DNA of 64,000 bases from Hymenobacter sp. BRD128 (GTDB lineage Bacteria > Bacteroidota > Bacteroidia > Cytophagales > Hymenobacteraceae): positions 434,001-498,000 of the forward strand of contig NZ_CP053908.1 of the NCBI RefSeq assembly GCF_013256625.1, in the 5' to 3' direction. Below, one piece after another: positions 18,060 to 27,755 of the stretch. The notes below the pieces were generated by a model, which was not told the DNA's origin, searched no databases, and was given only the letters and a program-made list of their open reading frames with translations. The position numbers and the translations under genes are program-made. Positions within the stretch are counted from its first letter, which is position 1, and the number at the start of each line of letters is the position of its first letter.

Positions 18060-20296
18060 ATGCCCGCTAGTATTTACGCAGTACCTCTTCTGGGCCTGTT
18101 GGCCTTGCTCTATACCTGGCTGCGTGCGGGCTGGGTAGCCCGCCAGGATGCCGGCGATGAAAAGATGCGCACCATCGCCGGCTACATTGCCGACGGGGCC
18201 ATTGCCTTTCTGAAGGCCGAATACAAGGTGTTGGCGCTGTTTGCGCTCATTGCGTCCGTTTTTCTGGGCTATTTAGGTTTTACGGGCGAAAAGTCGAGCC
18301 CTGTCATCATTATCGCCTTCGTGATTGGCGCGGTGTTTTCGGCCACGGCCGGCTTCATCGGGATGAAAATTGCCACCAAGGCCAACGTGCGCACGGCCCA
18401 GGCAGCCCGCACTTCACTCACGCAGGCGCTGAACGTGTCGTTTTCGGGCGGCTCGGTGATGGGTATGGGCGTGGCCGGGCTAGCGGTGCTCGGGCTAGGG
18501 TCGCTGTTTATTGTGTTCTATAAGTTGTTCGTACCTAGTGGGCTAGCCACTGGTCCGGAAATGGAAAAGGCCCTGGAAGTCCTCACCGGCTTCTCGCTAG
18601 GGGCCGAGAGCATCGCGCTGTTTGCCCGTGTGGGCGGCGGCATCTATACCAAGGCGGCCGACGTAGGCGCCGACCTCGTGGGCAAGGTTGAGGCCGGTAT
18701 TCCGGAAGACGACCCGCGCAACCCCGCTACCATTGCCGACAACGTGGGCGACAACGTGGGCGACGTGGCCGGCATGGGCGCCGACCTCTTCGGCTCCTAC
18801 GTGGCTACCATCCTGGCTACTATGGTGCTGGGCCGCGAGGTGCACCTGAGCAACACCGACCAGTTTGGTGGCCTTTCGCCCATTTTGCTCCCGATGGCTA
18901 TTGCCGGACTGGGCATCGTGGCCTCGCTGGTGGGCATTTTGTCGGTGCGCGTGAAAGAGGGTGGCAACGTGCAAAGCGCGCTCAACCTCGGCAACAATGT
19001 GTCGATAATTGTGTCGGCTGTATTCTCTTATTTATTGATAAAGTGGCTGTTGCCGGTCGGTGATATCACAGTGCGTGGCTATTCCTTCGATGCCAACCGC
19101 GTGTTCTATGCCGTGCTGGTGGGCCTGCTTGTGGGGTTTCTGATGAGCACCATCACCGAGTACTACACGGCAATGGGCAAGCGCCCGGTGATGAGTATTG
19201 TGCAGCAGAGCAGCACTGGCCACGCCACCACCGTTATTGGGGGGCTGGCCGTGGGTATGGAAAGCACGGTGCTGCCCATCCTGGTGCTGGCGGCGGGTAT
19301 TGTGCTCAGCTTCAAGTTTGCCGGCCTCTACGGCGTGGCCATCGCGGCGGCCGGCATGATGGCCACCACCGCCATGCAGCTAGCCATCGACGCCTTCGGC
19401 CCCATTGCCGACAACGCCGGCGGCATCGCCGAAATGAGCGAATTGCCCAAAGAAGTGCGCGAGCGCACTGATATTCTCGACGCGGTAGGCAATACCACGG
19501 CCGCCACCGGTAAGGGATTTGCCATCGCCTCGGCGGCGCTCACGTCGCTAGCCTTATTTGCTGCCTTCATGGGTACGGCGCACATCACTACCATCGATAT
19601 TTCCAATGCCAACGTGCTGGCCGGGCTGTTTGTGGGCGCTATGATACCGTTTATTTTCTCGGCGCTGGCCATTACGGCGGTGGGGCAGGCCGCCATGGCA
19701 ATGGTGCAGGAAGTGCGCCGGCAGTTCCGCGAAATTCCGGGGATTATGGAAGGCACCGGCCGGCCCGAGTACGAGAAGTGCGTGGCTATCAGCACCCAGG
19801 CGGCTATTCAGAAGATGGTGGCGCCCGGGGCCATTGCGCTGCTCACGCCCATCATCATTGGCTTCACGTTTGGGCCCGAGGTACTCGGGGCACCCTGGCG
19901 GGCGTCACGGTGAGCGGGGTGCTCATGGCCATGTTTCAAAGCAACGCCGGCGGGGCCTGGGACAACGCCAAAAAGTCGTTTGAGAAAGGGGTGCTGGTGA
20001 ACGGCAAAATGGAATTTAAAGGCTCCGATGCGCACAAGGCTAGCGTGACTGGCGACACCGTGGGCGACCCATTTAAGGATACCAGCGGCCCGAGCATGAA
20101 CATCCTTATCAAGCTTATGAGTATTGTGTCGCTTGTTATCGCCCCGCACATTGCCCGGCCGGTGGGCGAGCGCGGCATGGCCCCGGCACCGCTTAAAGAC
20201 CACGTCGAACTGGGCCAGCCCCGCGTGCGCTTTGTACAAAACGTAGCTCCCGCTGCCCAAGTTATCCTGCAAACTGCCCTGCGCGAGTTACGCTAA
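18060..20296 (+). pseudogene. hppA: Membrane-bound proton/sodium pyrophosphatase, frameshifted
   Basis: The start at 18060 (MPASIYAVPLLGLLALLYTW) matches the family's usual N-terminus better than the ATG at 18012. About 16 membrane helices are present, with the pyrophosphate-binding block GGGIYTKAADVGADLVGKVE and GIPEDDPRNPATIADNVGDN. The frame breaks at the G4 run 19887-19890; with G5 it reads [16 protein letters not shown] and continues to 20296 ([16 protein letters not shown] near the end). The enzyme hydrolyses pyrophosphate to pump H+ or Na+ across the inner membrane. [10 protein letters not shown] has Ala where potassium-independent members carry Lys, so potassium dependence is expected. 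Because such a protein is rarely lost, the lesion is probably a sequence error. Confidence 0.88.
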
Positions 20297-20480
20297 CTGT
20301 CCGAACCACGGATTTTGCGGATTAGCCAACTTACACAGATTCCGTGGGCGATTAAAGCGTCTGGCTATTTTGTGAATCCCAAAAAAAGCCGCTGGCCAGC
20401 GGCTTTTTTTGTTTATTACCTCCTGCCGCAAGCCAATAATCGTCCACAAAATCCGCGTAATCCGACTAATCCGCAAAATC
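20297..20480. repeat. Intergenic GGATT-type palindromic repeat
   Basis: GAACCACGGATTTTGCGGAT (about 20302-20321) and its near complement (ATCCGCAAAATCCATGG to about 20487) form the outer arms of a long imperfect palindrome with 'ATCCG'-rich units. A terminator hairpin (20381-20410) sits in its centre. Related sequences occur at 26265-26405 and 57390-57519. Confidence 0.65.
20381..20410 (+). terminator. Intrinsic terminator after hppA
   Basis: A perfect 30-base palindrome: A7, then GCCGCTGG, its complement CCAGCGGC, then T7. It is 84 bases after the hppA stop and looks bidirectional. Confidence 0.85.
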
Positions 20481-20494
20481 CATGGTTCAGACTT

Positions 20495-20502
20495 TACCTT
20501 TG
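20495..20502 (+). promoter_or_regulatory. Candidate -7 promoter box for hpt
   Basis: TACCTTTG matches TAnnTTTG and lies 37 bases upstream of the ATG at 20539, inside the open frame that could otherwise start at 20482. This favours the later start. Confidence 0.5.
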
Positions 20503-20538
20503 CAGCCCGAAACGGCTACACCGGCCGTTCATGCTCGC

Positions 20539-21078
20539 ATGGGTCAAGCCCTCATTACGCTTCACGGCAAGGCTTTTCAGCCTTATCTCTCCGCTTCCGA
20601 AATCGCCACGGCCATCGACCAGGTGGCGGCAAAGCTCAATGCCGACTACGCTGGTCGCCGGCCGCTGTTCGTGGTGGTGCTCACGGGCGGGTTCATGTTT
20701 GCTGCCGACCTGCTAAAGCGCTTTACCAGCGACTGCGAAATTGTGTTCATCCGCGTGTCATCTTACGAAGGTACCGGCAGCACCGGTAAGGTGCAGGAAA
20801 TCATGGGCTTGCGCGAAGATGTGCAGGGCCGCGACATTATTCTGGTCGAAGACATCGTAGACACTGGCACCACGCTCAGCCACCTGCTGCCCACGCTGCA
20901 AGCCAATAAGCCCGCTTCGATTGAGATTGCGGCCATGTTTTTTAAGCCAGCTAGCCTGCGCTACCCGCTGACCCTGAGCTATGTTGGTCGGGAAATTCCG
21001 AATGATTTTGTCGTGGGCTACGGCCTCGACTACGATGGCCTGGGCCGCAACCTGCCCGATGTGTACGTGGCCGTTTAA
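20539..21078 (+). CDS. hpt: Hypoxanthine phosphoribosyltransferase
   Basis: 179 residues from the ATG at 20539 (MGQALITLHGKAFQPYLS), the normal family length; an in-frame ATG at 20482 would add 19 atypical residues and lies ahead of a promoter box. Motifs: FVVVLTGGFMFAADLL (flexible loop and PPi loop), IRVSSYEGTGSTG, and the PRPP-binding VEDIVDTGTTL. It salvages hypoxanthine or guanine to IMP or GMP with PRPP in the cytoplasm. It heads the hpt-adk-obgE series common in Bacteroidota; adk follows after 67 bases. Confidence 0.95.
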   Translation: MGQALITLHGKAFQPYLSASEIATAIDQVAAKLNADYAGRRPLFVVVLTGGFMFAADLLKRFTSDCEIVFIRVSSYEGTGSTGKVQEIMGLREDVQGRDIILVEDIVDTGTTLSHLLPTLQANKPASIEIAAMFFKPASLRYPLTLSYVGREIPNDFVVGYGLDYDGLGRNLPDVYVAV

Positions 21079-21145
21079 GCCCGATTCTGCGTAGGCTGCT
21101 TATCTTTTCCCGCTCCGGCGCTCGCGCCTAAATTCTGATTTGATT

Positions 21146-21769
21146 ATGCATAATATCGTCCTCTTCGGCCCGCCCGGCGCGGGCAAAGGCACCCAGAGCC
21201 AGAAGCTCATTGCCAAATATCACCTCGTGCACCTGAGCACCGGCGACCTGCTGCGCGCCCAGATTGCCGAAGGCACCGAGCTAGGGTTGAAAGCTAAAAA
21301 GCTGATGGACGAAGGCCTGCTCGTGCCCGATGAAGTAGTCATCGGTATGATTGGCAATGCCTTGCAGAAAAATAAGCAAGCCACCGGGTTCATCTTCGAC
21401 GGCTTTCCGCGCACTACGGCCCAGGCCGAAAGCCTCGACCGCCTGCTGGCCGAGCACGGCACCAGCGTGGCCTGCATGATTGCCCTCGAAGTAGGCGAAG
21501 AAGAACTCGTGAAGCGCCTGCTGGAGCGCGGTAAAACCAGCGGCCGCCCCGACGACCAGGATGAAACCAAAATCCGCCGCCGCGTGACGGTTTATAACAC
21601 CGAAACTGCGCAAGTGGCGGGCTACTACGCGGCCCAAAACAAATTCTATTCGCTCAACGGCATCGGGGAAATCGACGGCATCTTTGGCCAAATCAGCGAC
21701 CTTATCGACCGGCACAAGCCCGCCGCCAGCGCGGCACCCGCCGCGGCTACCCGCGAGGTGCAGGCCTAG
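21146..21769 (+). CDS. adk: Adenylate kinase
   Basis: 207 residues from the ATG at 21146. P-loop LFGPPGAGKGTQSQKL, NMP-binding helix region LSTGDLLRAQIAEGTELG, the FDGFPRTTAQAESLDRLL motif and RPDDQDETKIRRRVTVYN (LID hinge). The LID domain is short, without a zinc-binding Cys set. It interconverts ATP + AMP and 2 ADP in the cytoplasm. The C-terminal tail is Ala-rich. A large hairpin repeat (21801-21902) separates it from obgE. Confidence 0.97.
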   Translation: MHNIVLFGPPGAGKGTQSQKLIAKYHLVHLSTGDLLRAQIAEGTELGLKAKKLMDEGLLVPDEVVIGMIGNALQKNKQATGFIFDGFPRTTAQAESLDRLLAEHGTSVACMIALEVGEEELVKRLLERGKTSGRPDDQDETKIRRRVTVYNTETAQVAGYYAAQNKFYSLNGIGEIDGIFGQISDLIDRHKPAASAAPAAATREVQA

Positions 21770-21800
21770 CGGCGCAGCGCACCAAGCACAAAATCTTAAA

Positions 21801-21902
21801 AGAACGTCATGCTGAGCTTGCCGAAGCATCTCTACCGCGCCGCCAGGTTAGCAAGCCTAGCGGCGCGGTAGAGATACTTTGGTAAGCTCAGCATGACGTT
21901 CT
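21801..21902. repeat. Palindromic GTCATGCTGAGC repeat, copy upstream of obgE
   Basis: AGAACGTCATGCTGAGCTT (21801-21819) pairs perfectly with 21884-21902. Pairing then continues through the CATCTCTACCGCGCCGC region with few mismatches, giving a stem of about 43 bases. It ends 26 bases before the obgE start. Related copies are at 25007, 30147 and 60031. Confidence 0.85.
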
Positions 21903-21928
21903 ATTTTACCTTATCCTAGCACAAAACC

Positions 21929-22924
21929 GTGGCTAATAACAACTTCATCGACTACGTCAAAATCACCTGCCGCTCGGGCAAGGGGGGCGCGGGCTCGCAC
22001 CACTTCTTCCGGGCCAAGGGCCTGCCCAACGGTGGCCCCGACGGCGGCGATGGCGGCCGCGGCGGCCACATCATCCTCGAAGGCAGCTCGCAGCTCTGGA
22101 CGCTCTTGCACCTGCAATACCGCAAGCACCTCTTTGCCCAGGATGGCGAAGGCGGCGGCCCCAACCTGCGCTCGGGCGCCCAGGGCGAGGATATCGTGAT
22201 TCAGGTGCCGCTGGGGACCGTGGCCCGCGACGCCGAAACCGGCGAAGTGAAGCTGGAAATAACCCAGGACGGCGAGCGCCGCATTCTCACGCCCGGCGGG
22301 CGCGGCGGGCTGGGCAACGACCACTTCAAAACCGCCACCAACCAGGCGCCGCAGTACGCCCAGCCCGGCGAGCCCGCCATTGAGGAGCAGGTGATTCTGG
22401 AACTGAAGCTGCTGGCCGATGTGGGCCTCGTGGGCTTCCCCAACGCCGGTAAGAGCACGCTGCTCTCGGTAGTGAGCGCCGCCAAGCCCAAGATTGCCGA
22501 CTACGCCTTCACCACTCTCGTGCCCAACCTGGGCGTGGTGGCCTACCGCGACTTCAAGTCGTTTGTGATGGCCGACATTCCCGGCATCATCGAGGGCGCG
22601 GCCGAGGGCAAGGGCCTGGGCACGCGCTTTTTGCGCCACATCGAGCGCAACTCCATGCTGCTCTTTATGATAGCCTGCGACAGCCTCGACGTAGCCGCCG
22701 AATACAACATCCTGCTCAACGAGCTGGAGCAGCACAACCCCGAGCTGCTCGACAAAAAGCGCCTGCTGGCCATCACCAAAGCCGACATGCTCGACGACGA
22801 ACTCGAAGCCGAGCTGCTAGCCTCCCTGCCGGCCGATATGCCGCCCACCGTCTTCATCTCCAGCCTCACCAGTAAGAATATTCAGAAGCTGAAGGACATG
22901 ATTTGGGACGCACTGCACGAATAA
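21929..22924 (+). CDS. obgE: Obg GTPase (ribosome assembly)
   Basis: 331 residues from a GTG at 21929. The N-terminal Obg fold ([20 protein letters not shown], then Gly-rich [16 protein letters not shown]) is followed by the G domain: G1 [11 protein letters not shown] (about 168), G2/G3 TLVPNLGVV ... [18 protein letters not shown]4 AITKADML and G5 ISSLTSKN. There is no long C-terminal extension. It is an essential GTPase of 50S subunit maturation and stress control. The start codon lies 26 bases after a hairpin repeat. Confidence 0.97.
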   Translation: MANNNFIDYVKITCRSGKGGAGSHHFFRAKGLPNGGPDGGDGGRGGHIILEGSSQLWTLLHLQYRKHLFAQDGEGGGPNLRSGAQGEDIVIQVPLGTVARDAETGEVKLEITQDGERRILTPGGRGGLGNDHFKTATNQAPQYAQPGEPAIEEQVILELKLLADVGLVGFPNAGKSTLLSVVSAAKPKIADYAFTTLVPNLGVVAYRDFKSFVMADIPGIIEGAAEGKGLGTRFLRHIERNSMLLFMIACDSLDVAAEYNILLNELEQHNPELLDKKRLLAITKADMLDDELEAELLASLPADMPPTVFISSLTSKNIQKLKDMIWDALHE

Positions 22925-23100
22925 AAAGCATTTTTAGATAACACAGCTAAAGTCTGTTCTACCTGTGGATATTCAATTGATAGTTAGAATTTTATTGAAA
23001 ATAGATAGAGGTTAATGAAGTCTCTTTTAGCAGGAAAATGTATTGCGTCAGCTGTGCCGTAGGCCTACTTTAGGTGCTAAGCACTTGACTGACGCGGCTT

Positions 23101-23649
23101 ATGTGGAAAACTTTACTACTAACCTTACTTCCATTAGTGGGAGCGGCGCAAGCACCTGCGGCTTGGGGCGGGGGAATAGGGCTAGGCAATGGGGTAGAAG
23201 CCCACGCCGGTTACCAAAAGCGGGGTTGGCTAGCGCTGACCCATGTACGCTACCGCTGGTGGAGTCCAATTTCAGGGCCGGGGTCGGGCTGGCTCGACAA
23301 CCGCAACGCTAGTTCGGCACAGGCCGAATTGGCGTTGCTAGGTGGCTACAGCCTGCCTCTAAAAAAGCAGTTGCTTTACGGCGGATTAGGCGTTAGTTAC
23401 TTGCGTGGTCGCCAACTTGGCGAGTATCGCTATACGGTAGTACAGAGTGGAGTGCAAAGTAACACTTATTACTTTGCTTACCGCGATTACCAGGCCCTAG
23501 GACTGCCCGTCGAGGCGGGGCTGCTACTAAAACCTAGGCGCGGAATACGAGTCGGTATTGCATTTCAGGCCAATTTCAATCCTGAAAAGACCTTGTATTG
23601 CGGCTTGGCTACTTTTTGGCTAGGCCACTTCGGTCAAGCTATCCGGTAA
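23101..23649 (+). CDS. Exported hypothetical protein, probably a small beta-barrel
   Basis: 182 residues with a short signal peptide (MWKTLLLTLLPLVGAAQAPA). The mature part alternates aromatic, small and polar residues in strand-like blocks (ALTHVRYRWW, AELALLGGYSLPL, LLYGGLGVSYLRG, VGIAFQANFNP), as in small outer-membrane beta-barrels. No family was recognised. The 176 bases before it are AT-rich and probably carry its promoter. A lipoprotein gene follows after 40 bases and may be cotranscribed. Confidence 0.68.
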   Translation: MWKTLLLTLLPLVGAAQAPAAWGGGIGLGNGVEAHAGYQKRGWLALTHVRYRWWSPISGPGSGWLDNRNASSAQAELALLGGYSLPLKKQLLYGGLGVSYLRGRQLGEYRYTVVQSGVQSNTYYFAYRDYQALGLPVEAGLLLKPRRGIRVGIAFQANFNPEKTLYCGLATFWLGHFGQAIR

Positions 23650-23689
23650 GGAAAGCAGTTGCGTATTTTCAATAAATTCATTATTTGTT

Positions 23690-24295
23690 ATGATGAAGCT
23701 CATCGCTACCTGCCTGCGTTGCGCACAGCTACTAACGACTACGCTACTTCTATCAGGCTGCCAGCTAACCTCTTCCGAAGTTGAGCCTGCTTTACCGGCC
23801 GTGCCGGTAGCCGGCAGTGCTAGCCTGGTATACCGGGCCAACGGGTTGCCAGTAGTGGCCAATAATTCGGTCAATATTGGTACAATTATCACAGCTTTTT
23901 TTGCTGACCCACGGGCTGTGAAGGCTAAGTGGTCTGGCAGTGGCAGCTTGCTGCTGTCGGCTAGCGATGTGCTCAACCAACCTGATGGGTATCTAACGCA
24001 CACTCTGGTGCTGGAATTAAATAGCTTTCATGGCCTTGGTACTTATGTCCTAGCTGCCACTACTGCCTACCCCGCTAGCTACTACCAGCTTACCACTTAT
24101 GATACCAACGGCCACCCTCTAGACCATGCCGAGCAATATCCGGTAGCCAGTGCCCCTAGCCGGGTAGTAATTACCACCTGGGATGCTACTACTCGGCACT
24201 TAACCGGTACATTTGAAGCAAGCGTAGCAGGCCCGAATACTATACTAAGTCCTACTCGCCTCACGGAAGGTGCGTTTGACTTGCAGGTAGACTAG
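23690..24295 (+). CDS. Hypothetical lipoprotein
   Basis: 201 residues. The signal peptide ends in the lipobox LLLSGCQ (about residues 20-26), so it should be lipid-anchored. The mature domain is rich in beta strands (SLVYRANGLPV, HTLVLELNSF, GTYVLAATTAYP, VVITTWDATTRHLTGTFEA) and ends in EGAFDLQV. The 'TWDATTRHLTGTFEA...G.F' pattern resembles DUF6252-type Bacteroidota lipoproteins; that comparison is from memory. No function is known. Confidence 0.68.
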   Translation: MMKLIATCLRCAQLLTTTLLLSGCQLTSSEVEPALPAVPVAGSASLVYRANGLPVVANNSVNIGTIITAFFADPRAVKAKWSGSGSLLLSASDVLNQPDGYLTHTLVLELNSFHGLGTYVLAATTAYPASYYQLTTYDTNGHPLDHAEQYPVASAPSRVVITTWDATTRHLTGTFEASVAGPNTILSPTRLTEGAFDLQVD

Positions 24296-24426
24296 GGTTG
24301 ACAAGCATATAAAGCTATCACGTGCCAACTTGGCAGCCTCGCCAGCTTTGGCAAACTCCTTGCGCCCGCCCCAGTACCCGTATGGGAAAGCCTTTCACTA
24401 GCCGATTCCGCCATTTTTTTCAGAAA

Positions 24427-24996
24427 ATGACCGACGATAAAACCATGAATCTTGACGACCAGCCGCTAACCGATAATACTGCCGAGCACACCGCCGGTGA
24501 GCAGGACCTTGCTATTGACGCTACTACGCCCGAAGCTGGCGCCTCGGCCGGGGCTAGCCGCGCCGAAACCGAGCTGGCCGACCTCAAAGATAAGTACTTG
24601 CGCCTGGCTGCCGAGTTTGAAAACTACAAGCGCCGCACCGCCAAGGAGCGCGCTGACCTCTTCAAAACCGCCAACCAGGAACTGATGGTGGCCCTGCTAC
24701 CCGTGCTCGACGACTTCGACCGCGCCCGCCAGCATACGCAGGATACTCAAGACCCCGCCGCGTTGCAAAATGCGCTGGATATCACGTATAATAAGCTCAC
24801 GAAGACCTTGCAGCAGAAGGGGCTAGCCCCGATGAATGCCAAAGGCGGTGACTTCGACGCTGAGTTGCACGAGGCCATCACGCAGATTCCGGCGCCGAGC
24901 GACGATTTGCGCGGCAAGATTGTTGAGGAGATTGAAAAAGGCTATTATCTGGGCGACAAGGTTATCCGCCACGCCAAAGTAGTACTAGGTCAATAA
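24427..24996 (+). CDS. grpE: GrpE nucleotide exchange factor
   Basis: 189 residues from the ATG at 24427; the frame extends upstream to 24322 without family similarity. An acidic disordered start is followed by the long dimerising helix (ELADLKDKYLRLAAEFENYK RR, about residues 45-65), the helical bundle ending LLPVLDDFDRAR, and the beta domain (DAELHEAITQIPAP, GYYLGDKVIRHAKVVLGQ). GrpE releases ADP from DnaK in the cytoplasm. dnaJ follows after a hairpin repeat; dnaK is not in this window. Confidence 0.96.
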   Translation: MTDDKTMNLDDQPLTDNTAEHTAGEQDLAIDATTPEAGASAGASRAETELADLKDKYLRLAAEFENYKRRTAKERADLFKTANQELMVALLPVLDDFDRARQHTQDTQDPAALQNALDITYNKLTKTLQQKGLAPMNAKGGDFDAELHEAITQIPAPSDDLRGKIVEEIEKGYYLGDKVIRHAKVVLGQ

Positions 24997-25006
24997 ATTA
25001 TTCTTG

Positions 25007-25095
25007 TCTGTCAGGCTGAGCCCGCGAAGCATCTTTTCGCTATCGAGCAATCCGTTCTAACGTGAAAAGGTGATTCGCGGGCTCAGCCCGACAGA
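25007..25095. repeat. Palindromic hairpin repeat between grpE and dnaJ
   Basis: TCTGTCAGGCTGAGCCCGCG (25007-25026) and the next bases pair with 25061-25095, leaving a loop of about 20 bases. It has the GGCTGAGC...GAAGCATCT core of the family at 21801, with changed outer arms. It ends 19 bases before the dnaJ start. Confidence 0.75.
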
Positions 25096-25114
25096 CGATT
25101 CTTTATAGAAGAAA

Positions 25115-26260
25115 ATGGCAACTGTAAAGCGCGATTATTACGAAGTATTAGGAATAGCAAAAAATGCGGAGGGCGACGTCATAAAGTCAGCCTACCGCAA
25201 GATGGCTATTAAATATCACCCCGATAAAAATCCCGACGACCCCACGGCCGAGGATAAGTTTAAGGAAGCCGCCGAGGCTTACGAGGTGCTGAGCGACGCC
25301 GATAAACGGGCGCGCTACGACCGGTTTGGCCACCAGGGCGTGGGCGGCAACGGCGGCGGTGGCCCGAACATGGAGGATATTTTCTCGCAGTTCGGCGACA
25401 TCTTCGGCGGGGGCGGGGGCTTCGAGGGCTTCTTTGGCGGCGGCGGGCGCGGGCAGGGCCGGCGCGTCAAGAAGGGCTCTAATCTGCGCATCAAGCTCAA
25501 GCTTGACTTAGAAGAAGTTGCCAATGGCGTCGAGAAGAAAATCAAGGTGAAGCGCTACGTGGCCTGCCAGCCGTGCAGCGGCACCGGTGCCAAAAATGGC
25601 ACTGAGCTTAAAACCTGCGCCACCTGCCAGGGCAGCGGCCAGACCAAGCGCGTGGTGAACACGATGCTCGGCCAGATGGTGAGCGCCAGCACCTGCCCCA
25701 CCTGCCACGGTGAGGGCAAAACCATCAGCACTACCTGCGACGTGTGCAAGGGCGAAGGCCGCCAGCTGAACGAGGAAGTAATTCCGATTAACATTCCGGC
25801 CGGCGTGGCCAATGATATGCAACTGAGTATGAGCGGAAAAGGTAATTTTCCGGAGCGCGGCGGCGTGCCCGGCGACCTGCTCATTCAGATTGAGGAGGAG
25901 CCGCACGAATTCCTCAAGCGCGATGGCAATAACATCATGTTTGAGCAATATATCTCGTTCGTGGATGCGGCGCTGGGGGCCAGCCTGGAGGTGCCGACCA
26001 TCGAGGGTAAGGTGAAAATCAAGGTAGACCCCGGCACGCAGCCCGGCAAAATCCTGCGCCTGCGCGGCAAGGGCATCAAAGACCTGAACGGCTACGGCCG
26101 CGGCGACCAACTCATTCATTTGAATGTGTGGACGCCGAAGAACGTGAGCAGCCAGGAGCGCGAACTGTTGGAGAAGTTGCGCGACTCAGACAATTTCACG
26201 CCGCATCCCGGCAAGAATGAGAAGGGCTTCTTCGAGAAAGTAAAAGAGTATTTCCAGTAA
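25115..26260 (+). CDS. dnaJ: DnaJ chaperone
   Basis: 381 residues, full length. J domain with the HPD motif ([12 protein letters not shown], about residue 35), a Gly/Phe-rich linker ([17 protein letters not shown]), four CxxCxGxG zinc repeats ([43 protein letters not shown]; about 150-215), then the C-terminal substrate domains. It delivers unfolded proteins to DnaK and stimulates its ATPase. It is paired with grpE upstream on the same strand. Confidence 0.97.
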   Translation: MATVKRDYYEVLGIAKNAEGDVIKSAYRKMAIKYHPDKNPDDPTAEDKFKEAAEAYEVLSDADKRARYDRFGHQGVGGNGGGGPNMEDIFSQFGDIFGGGGGFEGFFGGGGRGQGRRVKKGSNLRIKLKLDLEEVANGVEKKIKVKRYVACQPCSGTGAKNGTELKTCATCQGSGQTKRVVNTMLGQMVSASTCPTCHGEGKTISTTCDVCKGEGRQLNEEVIPINIPAGVANDMQLSMSGKGNFPERGGVPGDLLIQIEEEPHEFLKRDGNNIMFEQYISFVDAALGASLEVPTIEGKVKIKVDPGTQPGKILRLRGKGIKDLNGYGRGDQLIHLNVWTPKNVSSQERELLEKLRDSDNFTPHPGKNEKGFFEKVKEYFQ

Positions 26261-26264
26261 ATTA

Positions 26265-26405
26265 TCTGAACCGCGAATCCAAGAGGATTTGGCGGATGCG
26301 AGCAGAGAAGGTCACCCTAGTGGGTGGCCTTTTTTTATGTTCATTGGCGGGCTTGCATCCACCAAATCCGTGCAATCCGAAAAATCGGCTCGAATTCGTG
26401 GTTCA
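26265..26405. repeat. GGATT-type palindromic repeat between dnaJ and the sigma gene
   Basis: Outer arms near 26268-26300 (CTGAACCGCGAATCC ... GATTTGGCGGATG) and 26356-26405 (CATCCACCAAATCCG ... GAATTCGTGGTTCAG) are near complements. The inner part holds a small hairpin around 26308-26336 (AAGGTCACCC ... GGGTGGCCTTTTTTT) that could act as the dnaJ terminator. Confidence 0.65.
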
Positions 26406-26462
26406 GCCGGTAATGCAGTGCGGCCGTCGGCGATATACCTTTCCGAAACTGCTACCCCGAAC

Positions 26463-26969
26463 ATGAGCGCCGCCCCGTCTGCCGATTTTCTGGCTGCCTT
26501 GCATGATTACCAGCCGCTGGTGCGGCGGGTGTGCCGGCTCTACTGCCAGGACGCCGACGACCGGCAGGACTTATTTCAGGAAATAGTGCTGCAACTGTGG
26601 CGGGCCTGGCCGCGCTACGTGCCCCAGCCCGACGCCAAGCTCAGCACCTGGCTCTACCGCATTGCCCTGAACGTGGCCATCTCCAACCTGCGCCAGCGCA
26701 CGCGCCGCCCGGCCTCGGTGAGCGTCGAAGACGAAGCCTGGCACTTGGCCCAGCCCGTGGAGGCCAGCGCCTACGAGCCCGAGGAAACGGCGGCGCTCTA
26801 CCGCGCCATCGACCGGCTTTCGGATGTGGACAAGGCTTTCGTGCTGCTGTATCTCGAAGACCGGCCTTACGAGGAGATAGCCGACATTCTGGGTATTACG
26901 CAGAATAACGTGCGCGTGAAAGTGCACCGCGTGCAGGAAAAGCTGCGCCGGCAATTGGTTCGTGCTTAA
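26463..26969 (+). CDS. ECF-type RNA polymerase sigma factor
   Basis: 168 residues from the ATG at 26463 (MSAAPSADFLAALHDYQPLV). Region 2 contains the core-binding and -10 helices (DRQDLFQEIVLQLWRAWPRY, KLSTWLYRIALNVAISNLR); region 4 the helix-turn-helix (YEEIADILGITQNNVRVKVH). It directs RNA polymerase to a specific regulon. The next gene, 21 bases downstream, encodes a membrane protein without a recognisable zinc anti-sigma domain and is the likely partner. The signal is unknown. Confidence 0.92.
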   Translation: MSAAPSADFLAALHDYQPLVRRVCRLYCQDADDRQDLFQEIVLQLWRAWPRYVPQPDAKLSTWLYRIALNVAISNLRQRTRRPASVSVEDEAWHLAQPVEASAYEPEETAALYRAIDRLSDVDKAFVLLYLEDRPYEEIADILGITQNNVRVKVHRVQEKLRRQLVRA

Positions 26970-26990
26970 ATCTATAGAAAAAGCTTACTT

Positions 26991-27623
26991 ATGGAACTTG
27001 ATAACTTGCGCCGCCAGTGGCAGCAGCCCGAGCCGGCGCAAAATCGGCCCGCGCTGGGAGCCGCCGAACTAAGCCGGTTGCTAGCCAAAAAATCGGGAAG
27101 CATTGTAGACCAGCTGCGTCGCAATGCCCGGCTCGAGCTCGGTATTAACTATGCGCTGCTGCTGGCCTCATTGGGGCTAGCCGCCCTGGCGCCGATAAGT
27201 TGGCTGCGGCTGTTTAGCGGGCTGCTGGTGCTGGTAGCACTGATATGTATCTACTACCTAACCCGTAAGCTGAGCCTGTTGCGTAGCCTCGATGACCCGG
27301 CAGGAAACCTGCGTGCCCATTTACTGCACCTCACGGCCGGCCTGCGCACACTTATTCGATTTTACTACCACTTTACCCTGGCCATGCTGCCGATATCGGC
27401 GCTCGTGGTGGGCGGGCTGGCGGTGGCCAGGGTCGGTGCCCACGTGGCACCGAGCCGGCTGCTGCTGGTGCTCGGGGTAGTAGTGGGCACTACGGCCTTG
27501 TGCTACTGGCCGGTAGCGCGGGCCACGCGCTGGTACTTGCAGCGCCTCTACGGCCAGCACCTCGACCGGCTCGAAGGCCAGCTGCGCGAGCTGGATGACT
27601 TGGTGCCGGCTAGCCCAGTTTAA
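26991..27623 (+). CDS. Four-helix membrane protein, candidate partner of the ECF sigma factor
   Basis: 210 residues. A soluble N-terminal stretch (MELDNLRRQWQQPEPAQN, residues 1-45) precedes two membrane helices (about 57-95), a loop, two more helices (about 125-178), and a C-terminal charged helix. The gene starts 21 bases after the sigma gene. The short cytoplasmic N-terminus with a 'LRRQWQ' start resembles what many Bacteroidota sigma-linked membrane proteins show, but no HxxxCxxC anti-sigma motif is present. An anti-sigma role is inferred from position alone. Confidence 0.65.
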   Translation: MELDNLRRQWQQPEPAQNRPALGAAELSRLLAKKSGSIVDQLRRNARLELGINYALLLASLGLAALAPISWLRLFSGLLVLVALICIYYLTRKLSLLRSLDDPAGNLRAHLLHLTAGLRTLIRFYYHFTLAMLPISALVVGGLAVARVGAHVAPSRLLLVLGVVVGTTALCYWPVARATRWYLQRLYGQHLDRLEGQLRELDDLVPASPV

Positions 27624-27755
27624 GCGCCTTCGCTATTGGGCGCCGTTTTTTACCGCTTAAGGTCAGCTTTTTACCGCTTGGGAGCTGGTCGCTGGCTGCC
27701 ATTGCCCGCGCCTGCTACATTTACCGCCATACCGCTTCTTTCACCCTTTTCAACT

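Noticed and set aside
21801..21902. Possible CRISPR or riboswitch
   Set aside because: Only two inverted arms and no direct repeats with spacers; no known riboswitch core. It matches the dispersed hairpin family.
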